A stretch of DNA of 64,000 nucleotides from Thunnus maccoyii (lineage: Eukaryota; Chordata; Actinopteri; Scombriformes; Scombridae), in contig NC_056548.1 of the NCBI RefSeq assembly GCF_910596095.1, positions 18,996,651-19,060,650 of the forward strand, written 5' to 3'. Shown piece by piece: positions 50,141-62,325 of the stretch. The first letter of the stretch is position 1. Every line of letters begins with the position of its first letter. A program made the position numbers and the translations under genes. The notes under the pieces were generated by a model, which did not search any database, was not told the origin of the DNA, and saw only the letters and a program-made list of their open reading frames with translations.

Positions 50141-51079
50141 TTCCTGTGGCAGTTTTATCAGGACAAAACTCTCCTGATGTTGTGTAACTTAAGGTTGCTG
50201 CATCTCCTGGTGAGACAAGACCCCTTAATGTCATTTTTAAATGAGCAGTATTTAAGTTATTAATATAAGCATGGGAAAAATACTTTTCTACATCTCAACC
50301 AGGAAAAATGAAGTGCTAAAAAAGAGAGAACAAAGCTGCAAAAGTACATGTGGGACATATCTGGCCACTACTAAAGGTTATGGTTAGGTTACTTCATGGT
50401 TTAGGTGGCTTTTTCTTGGAAATGTCAATAGCCCTTTCCACCTCACAGCAACTTGGAGAGAGAGCTTTTTTCTTTTCTTTTTCTTTTTTTTCACGAGCAG
50501 ATTTTTGTAATTCTCTCCAATCAGGTGACCCCGGAAATAAGTCATAAACAGACAAATCAAAACTGCTGCTTAAAAAGCAACAGGAGAGCAGCATCACATC
50601 TATTCCTACGCTGCTTACAGTGATTATGTGTAAGTTTTTCAAATTGATTTTTAATATTATTTGACTAGAGCATGAAAGAGTGCATGTCTGAAAGCCTGCC
50701 ATTCATCTGGCATGTCTTATTTTGCTGTTTTCTTCTTTATTTTGAGTTTTAATATTTAAATTTTATACTTGTGCATTTTTTAGATAGATAAGAATAAGCA
50801 AAGATAAACATTTCTGACTGCTCAGATATCTCACGGATAAAGTTTTTATGCATAGAACACAAAAATGACTTTATATCCAGGCTGTACAGCAGCAGTTAAA
50901 CCACACTTCTCCTTTATTGATATATTTTTTACCTTTTGGAAACCCCCCTTTGTACACCGTTTCATTGTGGATATTTTTATTCACCACATGTCATTTAGCC
51001 TTCTATAATAAACTGTAGTCTGCACTGATTTACTGTTCTTACTTGAAATAATTTAGTATCAGTTACTTTTCTTTTCCTT

Positions 51080-51150
51080 TAAAGCTCTTTGAACTGTGTA
51101 GACCTGTATGAAAGGTACTTTATCAATCAAATTTGACTGATTGATTGAAC
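51080..51150 (+). mobile_element. L2-like LINE 3' tail
   Basis: AAGCTCTTTGAACTGTGTAGACC, TATGAAAGGTACTTTATCAATCAAATTTGA and short TGATTGATTGA repeats form a typical fish L2 3' end. It lies 1 kb downstream of the RT remnant at 49925-50140 in the same orientation, so the two may be parts of one old insertion. Confidence 0.55.
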
Positions 51151-51500
51151 TGAACACATTTACCTTATTTACTTTTACTCTATTATATTTCTGAGGGAAA
51201 TGTACTTTTTCTCCGTTACATTTATCTTCAGTAATTACTAGTTACTTTGCAAATAAAGAGTCCAAATATGCTTAAGCTTATGCAATATCTCATACTGCTC
51301 TGTTGATATACAAAACAACAAGTAATTTGCCACAGGGTTCAGCTGCAACATCATACATCTTAATACATAAATAATTTAACATTCTCAAAGGGGACCGACC
51401 ACTCTTCAAAAGCACTTTTCCTTTTGATATGTTAGTACAAATGTGAGCTTTTTATTGCTTGGAGTATTTTTACATCACTATTTTTACATAATTAAATGAC
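51150..51500. mobile_element. Second, degraded copy of the same MITE family as 48225-48735
   Basis: Shares TTTACTTTTACTCTATTATATTTCTGAGGGAAATGTACTTTTTCTCC..ACATTTATCT with that family; towards the right end it has TTGGAGTATTTTTACATCACTATTTTTAC. It is more diverged, and its ends are not clear. Confidence 0.45.
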
Positions 51501-51554
51501 ATTTGATAAGATTTTGTTGTAATATGACTTTAAAGAGTCTTAAAAAACTGTCTA

Positions 51555-51870
51555 TGATTAGTCGATTGACAGACAATTTATTTTGATAATTGTTTGAGTC
51601 CATTTTAAAACTAAAAATGCTCAAATGTGGTTCCAGCTCCACAAATATTTGTTGGTTTTCCTAGTTAGTAATAGCTTTCTTAGTAAACTGAATATCTTTA
51701 GGTTCTGGACTGTTAATCAAAGAAAACAGAGAATATGAATGTCAACTTGGGCACTGAGAAATTGTCCATGTTGACCATTTTCTGACATTTTATAACCAAT
51801 GATTAATTAGTTAATCAAGAAAATTATCCGCAGAATAACTGACAATGAAAATAATAATTAGTTACAGCCC
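51555..51870 (-). mobile_element. hAT-like MITE copy C
   Basis: The minus-strand reading starts GGGCTGTAACTAATTATTATTTTCATTGTC. The plus strand shows GATTAGTCGATTGACAGACAATTTATTTTG at the other end and GGTTCCAGCTCCACAAATATTTG inside, which matches the complement of the family's 'CAAATATTCACATTTGAGAAGCTGGAACC' block. Confidence 0.8.
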
Positions 51871-52149
51871 ATTGTGCAGTAGGTGGCCGAGAACCAAAAT
51901 GAAAACACAAATCAGTGATATCCCTCGTTGCATCGAGGATCCCCTGGATGCCTCACGGAGGCCTCTGTAGGTCCCTGGACCCCATTTTGGAAACCACCGC
52001 CGCCACAGACAGAGCACCGCAGAGTTCAACAAGGCCATGCAGAATAAGCCCCTACAGAAACACTGCAGGATTTTTTTTCAATGGGACCGCTGACAACCTC
52101 CTACTCCTCCTGTGAATCATAAAGCGGTCGGCTTTAGGACCCGGGAGAG

Positions 52150-52326
52150 CAGGCTGCCACAGAGGCATTGCAGACAGCGCGTTTGGGAGGTGTAGTGGAA
52201 GAAAGGCAAGAGAAACGGAGTCAATGAGAGCACTTTTGTCCAGATTGTTGAAGGACTTATCAACGTTATATACCGCCGAAACAGCTCACTATAATGAGAC
52301 GGACACATTGTTGAATTCCTGTCCAG
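52150..52326 (+). other. akt1: Candidate non-coding first exon / promoter of AKT1
   Basis: This segment has more CpGs than its surroundings (CGGTCGG, CAGCGCG, ACCGCCG) and ends with a strong donor CAG|GTAAATG at 52327. It lies on the AKT1 strand 5 kb upstream of the coding exon, between AKT1 and the divergent ZBTB42. The exact start is not determined, and other leader exons cannot be excluded. Confidence 0.35.
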
Positions 52327-54604
52327 GTAAATGTCCGCGTTTCCTTCGCATGGTTAACTACAAGAGGTCGACAGCTAGACAGGGTAGGTCCCCATTGTAC
52401 TTACATGGGATGCGGTTATTCTCACCCAAGCTGCCCTGCTAGGCCCCATATCCTTTCTATCGCTAAATGCAAACCTGAAATGAGGTACTTTCCTAGCTCC
52501 AGTCTGCTGTAGAAGTTACTTAGCACTAAAGTCAAGGGCACATACGCGTTTTGAAGTGAATTACAACGCGCTGTTGTGTGTTTTTTTTTCTCCCCCACAA
52601 ACAACAGTGAATCTCTCTCCATTCATTTTTTGACAATGACCACTTTTGAGACACAGCCCTCAGGCCAAAATATCTGCAGTCATGTTACTTTAAACGCTTC
52701 ACCTCTACGAGAAAGTTGTTTTTGCTTGTACTTTGTGGCCCAGGAGGCAAATGAAAACAAATGAGCTCAACAAGAGAGCAGCTCATTCATTGTTATGAAC
52801 TACCACTGCGTTTGTTTACGTGTTTGAGTGAGCTATTTATTGCCAGACAATAGTTTTAGTCATTAGCTTCCCTGGCTTGTTGCTATTCTGCTGTTACACT
52901 GTGGCACTCACTTTTAATGGTAAAATGTGGCACATCTTTGCTGTGACTGGTTGTCCCCCCTGTGTTGCTTCTCAAAATGGGGCCCCAGGACCTCCTAAGA
53001 ACAGGGTGTTGTAGTGTTATTTTCTGATTTTCCTCCCCTGTAATCAGTTCAACTGGAGAATGCATGTGGTTAGCTGTAACATGGTGGTAAGTTTCACTGT
53101 CCTCACTGTTATAATGCCACCTACAGTGATGACAGATATGCATGTCTATACTAAATCAGTGTTAACTACAGGAATTTTGTCATGTGGGTTTATTTTTTTT
53201 TTTTTTTGAAGGGATCTCATCCAAAATGGGAGTGATGTAAAGCAATATTGATGTGGTGGGAGTTGACATGGAAAAGTTTAAAGGACATGTAAGATTCAAA
53301 GCTTTTTAATGAGCAACTTAACCTAAAACCTCACATTGCTGATATTACTGACATTGCAGATATTACTGTTCGCCAGGGTTCACATGTGCTTGCACAGTCC
53401 TCCCAAGAGTACATTGTCCCCAGGCATATTGATACGCCTTTAGTGTCAAAATGATTTTGTCGGTCATGAGACTACGTCTGTCCGCTGTGTGTATGCAGGG
53501 GGGACATGGCATGTGACCAGAGGAAGACGCAACAAGCTGGCGTAATGATGCAGCCACTGACTGCTTGGCTCTCCCTGTTCTATTTAGAAAATACCAGTCA
53601 CCTCCCACCCAATCTCCTTGCAGCCCCGTTGACGCAAATGTGCCACCAGTTGCATGCAGAATCTGAGGAATGTTGTTTGAAATTTTGTCCCTGTACACAG
53701 TCAGACTTATTGTGCCCGTCCCCCAAGCACTGCGCCACAGGAGTTAATGTATTATCACTGAGAAGGATACGCTTCTTATGATGGTAGCCCACTGTCAGCA
53801 TCACATGATGGTACTCTTCTCAGTTTGTGTCACAAAACTGAGAACATTGCAGCCGAAAAAATGCTTTTTTGTTTATCTTGTTGCTCACGTTAGCAGCCAG
53901 GTCATTTGATTTGCAACAAGTAGGATCATTTTTGAATGGACTGAAAAAGTATATAAATCAGTTTTTGTTGGTTTGTCTGAACCTGCGTAAGAACGAACAC
54001 ATTACAGTACATTAACATCGTCATAGTGGTTGCTGTTCATGTCATACCAGGATTAAAGTCTACTTGACTTTCAAAGCTGCAGTAGCTGTGGTTTGATAGT
54101 CAACTACACCTACCTACAATATTCTTATCATTAGTGATGTCTTTTCAGGGAACTTGAAAGAGGAACTTGGCACAGTGTTGTATATCAGACCAGCATTGGT
54201 TTCATCGTGGCATTTTTAGCACAAGCTAAGTGACGCTTTGGGAGCTGTTTTCCTGCGACAGGTGAGCATGTTCGATGTTCTCATTTCTTTGAATCGTTTT
54301 AAATATTTGAGTGAAATGTCATACCTTTGTAACCGTAAACCAGCTGCTGACTCTCTTGTTTACTCAAACTGCAACAGAAAATGGAGCAATAACAGACTTG
54401 TATCTATCGATCTATGATGAAGGAAGTAGTGTGGTGATGTCGGCCTGATTTTCTGCTTCCTGCCATAAACACATGGGACTGTCCTCTCTGGCCCAGTGAC
54501 AGGCTCGGTGTGTGGCGTCTTTGCTGCATGACACTGATTTGCATTGAATGAGGTGGCCCCCGGACTTAGAGCCAGAAAGATGAATGATTGAAAGCTGCAC
54601 TGAC

Positions 54605-54619
54605 AGCAGGGCAGGCGGG

Positions 54620-54667
<48 letters not shown>

Positions 54668-54669
54668 CG
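54605..54669. repeat. (GCAG)n tetranucleotide repeat
   Basis: About 15 copies of GCAG, with GCGG variants at both ends. Confidence 0.95.
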
Positions 54670-57262
54670 GTGGCCCAGAGGCCTGAGGACCATGTGACCC
54701 GCTGTCAGGGTACTGGGTTCATTCAGTGGCTGCTGGCTGCAGCGCTGGCAGCAGCCCAGCTTTTCCACACAGGCCGCAGTAGCAACAGGTCGCTCCCATT
54801 AAAACAGCAGCGCTCTGTTGTGGCTCCAGAGCCGGTCTTGTGCATGTGTTGCTTTTTTGGCTGTGGTGTGTGCGCTCAAGTTTGTTTGTGTGATGTATCC
54901 CCAATGTGTATGTATAATGTGTGCGTGCCTGTGTCACAGAGTACACACCAAGATGCCGAAGGGATCCAACGGTTTGTGTGATCTCTAGTTTGAATTGCAC
55001 TCACTGTGCTTTTTCAAATCCCTCTCCAAGATCCTTCCAACATCGACTGTGTGACACAAGCACCACAACCCCAGAGCAATAAACAAAAACACAGAGCAAA
55101 AATAAACCCTGCTTTCATAAACTCACTTTTGCTCATTGATGGAAGTGAGCAGAATGGCAGTAAAAGGGCGTGTTGATCACACATTCACTGACACATGTGT
55201 TTGAGCCTGGGGCTGTACTGATATAACTCGTAGTCTGTCAATAGTCACATCCACTTCCTGTTGTTGTCCCCACCAGTAAGCTGGATGAGGCCACTCAAAC
55301 AGAGCTCTCTTTTGATGGCTTTACTCTGACGGCGCAGCAGCAGGCAAATTGATTTCAGTCGAGGGTCAGATATTGCCTGGCGCAGTATGTGACATTTTTG
55401 TGAACAAGTATGGCAATTGATCATTCTTTTGCTTCAAAGCTTTGCATTCAAAGCTGTCTTTATAGAATACAGAAGTACTGATTGAATCAAAAGGTCATGT
55501 GTTTTTGTTATGATAGCCTCCATGTTTTTAATGTGCAGTTGCTAAGTAACTGACAAATCTATGATGCAGTTTGTTAGGTAGTTAGTTTAATTCTGTCTCC
55601 TCATTCACTGTACAGTCATACCTGAGTCTGAGCAGGTCAGACTATTGCTGTAGCTTGATCTTGATAGTTGTTGCACATGTTTAGTTTCTGTACTGCACTT
55701 GACACTGTAAATGTGTCGAATGTGTCAATATTTTTTTTTTCTGGTCAGGTCAGGCCTAGTAACATTTCTGTATGCTTCCACCACAGGTCAGGTGTGAATA
55801 ACAGCAACAACACTCACAGAAGCAGAACAGAAGCGTTATCTACATTCTTTGACAGATTAACAAGCGGTATTCATCCTCACTGTGACCAGCGCGCTTTCTC
55901 ATCGGAAGTGTATTTTGTTTATCGACAAAGCAATAAACCTCAAAGTCCATATGGTAGCTATTCTGGAGCTTTCAGTCATGAGCTTGATCTTCATCAGAAG
56001 ACTGGGTTTGGCCAGTTGTTATTGAATTGTAGAAGATAAAAAAACATTTCAGTAGCCATTGGGGATTTGATTCAGGTGATGTAAGATGAACTTGATCAGT
56101 TGATAAAACGATCTCATCTCTAGGTTCATTTAGTAGCTTGGAGCTCTTGATCATGTCACACAAGCTTCATGATGTGATGTGGTATTTAAACGTGATAAAC
56201 ACATTTATTTTGTATTTAAACTAGAAAAAATGCCACAACTGTTATGCTGCAAGATAGCAGTGTAATAATCTGTGGTGAATTTTACATGTAATGACTTCTT
56301 TTGTGCAAGGAAATAAGATTCATTAAATAGATGACTTTGGCAAAGTTATGCAAATGAGTCAATTTCAAGTTATAAGAGATGTGAAAACCATTTTAGAAAT
56401 GATGTCTGTGTGTTTGCTGAGCCTGCTGGATTCTACATGTTTTCTGTGATAAAGGGTGAAACATCATAAATGTATAATATAGAGAATTTAATGATCGATG
56501 AGTAATTTTGCTCCAAGCACACGCTTCATGTTGGACTTCCCGGTGGCAGACAAAGGTACACTAGAGTGATGCTCTGTTCAGAACCAAGTGTTTAAAAAAA
56601 CAATTTTGTTGTCAAACCCTTTTTAAGTTTGTCATCCGGTTTTATCCAAAACATAAATGTGCAAGTGGGATAATAATCCCTGCCACCCCCCTCAGAAACT
56701 CACAACCCAAGCACAGAACAAACCAAAACATTGCAATCGTCAAACGACTGAACAAGGATCTCTCAAATTTTGTACTTTCTTTACCAACTGCTTACAGGAT
56801 AATAATTTAAAAAATATATAGTTACAAAATTGACATAGATGCATATGACAAATGTGGTTTAATTAAAAACTTAGCTTTGGCTAAATCATAAGGAGAACAA
56901 GCCATGAATCTGCAAATTAAGTATTAAAATCTCTTATTTATGCAGCCTATGTGAGAATTGTCATCATTTTATAACTCACTGCTGTTCTGGTCATTAGTAG
57001 AAAAAACACTTAATCAATCATGAATGGTTTTGTTTGTGCAACATTCCAATATAGGAGACTTAGACACCTAGCAGTGTTTGAAAGGGACAGTACCTTGGTT
57101 TAAGCATATATCCTCCACTAACTGGGCCATAAAATACCAAGATCTTCTGGATTCCACCACCTCTCCGCTGTGTTGACCTGAGGGTTAATATTCAGACAAG
57201 TGGAAAAAAAAAAATCTTTCACCTCAATACGGGGCTAATTTTTACTCTTCTTCGACTAATAG

Positions 57263-57402
57263 GTAACCACAATTGAGAAGGCGGCTGTAAACCCCAGGAC
57301 CCCGTCTCCAGGCTCCCGCACAGGGCTGAGTGAAGGAAACTTGGGAAACAAAGTGGTGACTCTCCCTGTGGGAATCCTGGATCCTCCATCCTGCCCACCA
57401 AC
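57263..57402 (+). other. akt1: 5' UTR part of the first AKT1 coding exon
   Basis: A pyrimidine-rich tract ends in ACTAATAG at 57262, a plausible 3' splice acceptor. From there to the ATG at 57403 there is no upstream ATG. This implies a spliced leader exon further upstream. Confidence 0.5.
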
Positions 57403-57448
57403 ATGACCAATGTGGTGATCGTCAAGGAGGGATGGCTGCATAAAAGAG
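57403..57448 (+). CDS. akt1: AKT1 serine/threonine kinase, first coding exon only (partial)
   Basis: The exon encodes MTNVVIVKEGWLHKR plus the first base of the next codon, followed by a GTAAAT donor at 57449. It matches the start of the AKT1 PH domain (human MSDVAIVKEGWLHKR, same phase-1 exon end); AKT2 and AKT3 differ more here (for example IKEGWLHKR and VKEGWVQKR). The PH domain binds PIP3/PIP2 and recruits the kinase to the plasma membrane. The next expected exon, beginning GEYIKTW, is not present up to 64000, so the first coding intron exceeds 6.5 kb and most of the gene lies beyond the window. The position beside ZBTB42 supports AKT1. Confidence 0.88.
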
Positions 57449-58302
57449 GTAAATGCACGCATAAAGCTTTTGCTATAAACTTAGATTTAATGTCAGTTGT
57501 AAAGAGTTTTATTTGTATTTCAATGTAAGTGCACTTGAAGCTTTTCTGTGCTTGAACTTGAGGTAATTACTGACTATTTTCCCTCATCAGTTATGTTCCA
57601 TGGTTTCTTTTATGTATTGTTTACAATTCAATCAAGATGTAGTACCGTCATCATCACCTCGTATACTAGAAACCCCAACTGTGCAAACTTATGGGTTAAC
57701 CAAGCTGGCGCAGAGCACAAAATATGCAAAGGCCCTAAAATATGTTCATTATGCAAAAGATTTCAAAATCCCTTGTCGATACACACAAGGGAAATGCATT
57801 TTGACTGCAAAACAAACTGTACTTGGTTTAATGGAATACAGGCACATGGCGGTTTTCATGCAGTATATAAACAGGGAATATAATAATAAAGTAAAGTATG
57901 CTAGATAAATAACCAATAATTGACATTTTTCACTTTAATAGTTCAAATATTTCACAAATCTGCATTACCTTCAATTGAGATACTTGCATTAGCACGAGTT
58001 TGCAGTTGTACGAAATGCCTGAACTGAATAACAAATTATTTAAGGTGATTGATAACTGGGTTAACCTATTTAAACGAGGCATACGCAAAATCTAATATAA
58101 ATAGCCATCCAGTTGCAGAGTCCCCAGCGGGCCCCATTTAGCTGCTCTGACAGCGCTGTGTGGCGTGGCGTGGCGTGGCTCTGTGTCAGGCGTGAGTCCT
58201 GTTGTTTGGACGAAGAGGCATTCCTCACATACCTGCTGGCTTTGAGCGCTTTATGTGTGCATACTAACTCTGCCTTCGAACTGCGGCTGCCTCACTGAGC
58301 CC

Positions 58303-58334
58303 CACTCCACCACCACCACCACCACCACCACCAG
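58303..58334. repeat. (CCA)n microsatellite
   Basis: About 10 CCA units in AKT1 intron 1. A short (GGCGT)x4 repeat lies 130 bases upstream at 58159-58178. Confidence 0.92.
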
Positions 58335-61300
58335 GGTCAAAATAGGATAAGAAACCTCTCCAAATCCACTGAAGGATCTGGGGCCCTGTGCCAAGGAACC
58401 TGGCTTTTACTGGAAGAGGGGAAACTAAGACTCTGAGTCAGGGGATAAGGTGATGGGAGCAGGTCACTAGGAGAGCTTCTGGGACTCTGGGGGGAACAGA
58501 GTGCCGCTGTGGTGTGTAAGCCCGCGCTCCCCCTCCTCAAGGCTTGGGCTAAGAGCACAACAGACTGCTGTTTTAGAAAAAGGGTCAGCCTGGTTCGGCT
58601 CAGTTGGTCTCAGGCGGACACACCCTGGTCCTTCCCGTAAGGATAAAACGCTAGCTGCTATTAGTTTTTCATTAGCTCTCTTGAGTATAAATCAATGCTG
58701 CAAAGTTAGGAAGTAGGTAACAAAAAACGTATGTAGAAATTTATATTTCATTCGTTCATGATTTCCCGCTGCTCTTCATAGAAAATCTACAAGCAAAATT
58801 CACATCATGAATTATATTTCTGTTATGTGTCAGATGCTTTTAGGGTCAGATTGTGTTATTGTGTATGTTCAGGGAAAAACGAGAACAGGAACATCCTTTC
58901 TTTGGAAGGGAACATGTAAAATTTGTTTAGCACGACATCAAACATTAAGGCTGAATTGTCATTCATTCTCAGTCTGTAAATTTGTATACTCATTTATTTT
59001 TGGTATCAGATTCAGTTCTCTGCGTATCATCTGTATCACAAAACTGGCCCAGGTTCATTTTTCCACACCTTCCGCAGTGCTGATCAGCAAAGAAGATTCT
59101 GATAGACAGCTAGTGTAAAATATAACTATAAGAGCGGTCAAATAGTGACTCGTAAGAAAACAGTCAGGTTGTACGGCGGTGAATGTGCACATACGTTCAC
59201 ACATGCATGCACACAGTTCTAGCAGTGACACCCTTCTAGTTGTGACACACACACTAAACAAACAACCCTTCAGGAATAGTGAGTTGGCATGCTTGTCGCA
59301 GCCCAGCAGCTGTGCCCTGTGAAATGTCACCCAGTGCCTCTGTGTTTTGATTGGAGGGCGTCCGCCTGCCTCCTTGACAGGAAAGCTTTTAGTGTCGCGT
59401 CACTGTCATGCAGTCTTTGCCCCAGAGCCACTGCACAGAAGGTGAACCTGCAGTGGCCCTGTCTCTCTGTCCATCACCTCAGCCAGGCAGCCCCCATTCA
59501 ACCACTATCCTTCCATGTTGCACCTTGAGTAGAGTTTTTTTGTGTGGTGGCGCCACCCAAGTGACTCACATCTCTATGTGGGCGTAATAATAAATGGCTT
59601 ATACCACTTCCAAGTGTGTTCAGCATGCTCATTACTCCCATGTGTGCACTCAAAACACCAATTTAATGTTTTACAAAAGATAGCCCTTCATATTTCCATC
59701 AACATTTTGTGTGTGTTCCGTGGACCCGGTCTAGCACCGAAATGTGTTCTTATGGGTCTTAACAAAAGCAGGTACAGTTTAAGTGTGGCCTCATCCTCCA
59801 GTAATGCCTATTTAATGGTTCTACATGATGAATGGATTTCATGGTGGGCTAGTCACATGCACAGAGCACTGCAGCTCTGGCACTTCAACTAAACACGTCC
59901 ACGCCACTCACTCTCGCTCTTTGATTCCTGTCTGATTAGTCATGTTCAGCATGCATATGTGAAAGGCTCCTGAAAGAAAGTGGAACAAGCATTGTGCCTT
60001 AGTACCTTGTAAAACCCCCAGTAGAGCTAATCTGTCATTAGAGCTCCAGATTCTCAGCCTTGGAGTGCTCTGTACATTTGTTCCAGACAGGCTGCACTCA
60101 GTGAGATGATCTCATTCTGAAGGACACACCTTCATACTTTCTCCTTAAGCCTTGCGCTGTAGTAAAGCGTTTGGATTGTGGACACCGCCTGGGATGTGTT
60201 GTTGTGGTTGTTATCTCGGATATCTGTTTTTTGGAAGGACAGCGTTGGAATGCAAGACAAAGCAGTCGAATAGGAGAGTACGAGAGTAGAGTAGTCTGGA
60301 CATACGTATGCAAATGTGTGAATGTGGGGATAGTGTGAAGCATATTTGTTTAGAAGTTACATCGCCAGCAGGACATTACCCAGTGCTCTTATGCACAGAC
60401 CGCATCGCAAGTACAAGCTTGCAAAAACTCTGTAACTTTGTTGTTACTATCATAACCAGTTGTTATGCGTCCCCAAATGATACTTCCCTTTTAGATCTTT
60501 CACAGAGTGCACCCACACACTTTGAATGTGCCTACGGCCTCTAGTGGCCACAGAGACCGAGCAGCATGTTATTTCTTTTTGCAAGTGTGTTTTTCCAAAG
60601 TTTCCATCAAAGCCAGAGCATCATCAGACATCAAAGAGGCAGATTGTGGGTTCCCTAGTTTCCAGGGAAGTGCTGCGGCCAAGAACCCAGTGAAGCTCGA
60701 CAGAACAGCGCTCGCTTGTCCTCCCCTCTTCCCTGGCCCTTGTTTGTTTGACTCATTTGCTCCCTGACAAGTATAAAGAGCCGGCCCCCTCGTTAGGCTA
60801 ACGAAGGCCGCAACAACTGTTGGATTTGGGTAGCACGCTCAGCTGGCTCCGTCTCATGAGAGGAGGGTTGGAGCGAGAGAGAGAGAGGGAAAGCAAGAGA
60901 GCACACCAGTAGAGACAGTGAGGGGAAGATAGTGAGGGGCAGGCAGAGAGAGAGAGAGAGAGAGACAGAAGTTGTGCAGCGTCTTTGTGATGTTCCCAGA
61001 ACATTGCTCAGTGACCCAGTCGGCCTCAGGAGAGTGGATGGATGTTGTGTGCGACGTGCCACAGAGACCCTCTCATGGTTTGGTTTGGAGCTCATCAGCT
61101 GATTGGGTCCTTTGCTGGTCATGCGGCTGAAGGACACCCATGAGCTGCTCCTCCAAGCGAGACCTTGTTGGTGGTCCAGGAAAGTGCATGAGACTCAGAG
61201 ACGGAATGGGAGGAAGGGAAAGAGGAGAAAAGAATGCACGGGTTTTGTGAAACACCAGACACAGTAGTCAGTGTAGCTGAAACTTTCTTTTTTTTTTTTT

Positions 61301-62152
61301 TTTCATCTTTTGAATATCTGTGCCTTGTGCATCTGGTGAGCAGGCCTTGCAACAATTGAGCCAGCATTTTCCACATTTGTATTAGTTTTCACTGTAAGAG
61401 CTCAGCAAGGGAATGTGGTGTTCCTGCACTGTTAAAAGCTCTTCAAAGGAGCAGACCCACCTGATTAAGAATGTCTCATGATGCTGCAATGCTGACTGTC
61501 TCAGGACTTCAGGATTTTGACTGGCTGCCAGCTCTGCTGCTAGGCTCGCCCAGGCTTCTACACATCCCCTCATTATGGCTGTCATGGGCCACACACTGCA
61601 GCAACACACACATTACGTACTGCAGGACTGGAACAATAGCTCATGCAATTTGCTAATAGTTTCACCTACTTTGTGAGGCATTTACAGTCTAAAGTGCAAA
61701 AGTCTCAAGTGCACATAAAAATAAGCAAATCATTTTAAATGCATCCCAAAATTATTCTGTTTGTCATCTTGAAGCTTGTGGATGATGTCTTACAGTTATG
61801 GAATTACTTTTTTAATTATTAACAAAGTTGTGCAGTGTTTTATTGGTCAAATTTAGAAGTGTGACTACATTAATTTATACATCAGTCATATACATAATTA
61901 TATTTTTGTATCCTTTTGTTGTAAGTTCAGTGCTGTTTGCAGCAATTTTGTAACTGAATAATGGCCACTAAACATTAAATAACTGATAATCAAGTCTAAA
62001 AAAAACATCAATATAGCAGATGTCTTATCAGCAATTTGCAGAGTTGTAGATTTTATATTGTAGGCTTGTATAATTTATATAGCAAAGTTCAATTTAAAAG
62101 CACTTAAGAAGCTAGTATATAAAGAAATAGAATCAAAGAGTTACTGATGTTA

Positions 62153-62325
62153 GGCCACCCTACCAGGTCTACTGGTTAAGACACATACCACATAACCGCA
62201 ACATCCACGGCTGTGGACCTTCTGTTACATGCCCTACCCATCTCTCTACCCATGTTTCCTGTCTTTCACCTGTCAGATAAAGTCAGTTAAAGAATATCAA
62301 TAGGAAAATGATTTAAAAAACAAAG
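62153..62325 (+). mobile_element. tRNA-derived SINE, degenerate
   Basis: GTCTACTGGTTAAGACACATACCACATAACCGCAACATCC with the decayed B-box region GGCTGTGGACC, then CTTCTGTTACATGCCCTACCCATCTCTCTACCC and TTTCCTGTCTTTCACCTGTCAGATAAAG, matches the layout of a common fish SINE. It lies inside AKT1 intron 1 in the sense orientation. Confidence 0.7.

Larger units (their letters stand above)
46240..57262. other. Gap between the ZBTB42 and AKT1 start regions
   Basis: Holds two MITE copies, L2 remnants, hAT MITE copy C, purine and GCAG repeats and the candidate AKT1 leader exon. The stretches 52.4-54.6 and 55.0-57.2 kb show nothing recognisable; they could hold regulatory DNA for either divergent gene, but conservation cannot be judged from one sequence. 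Confidence 0.5.
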
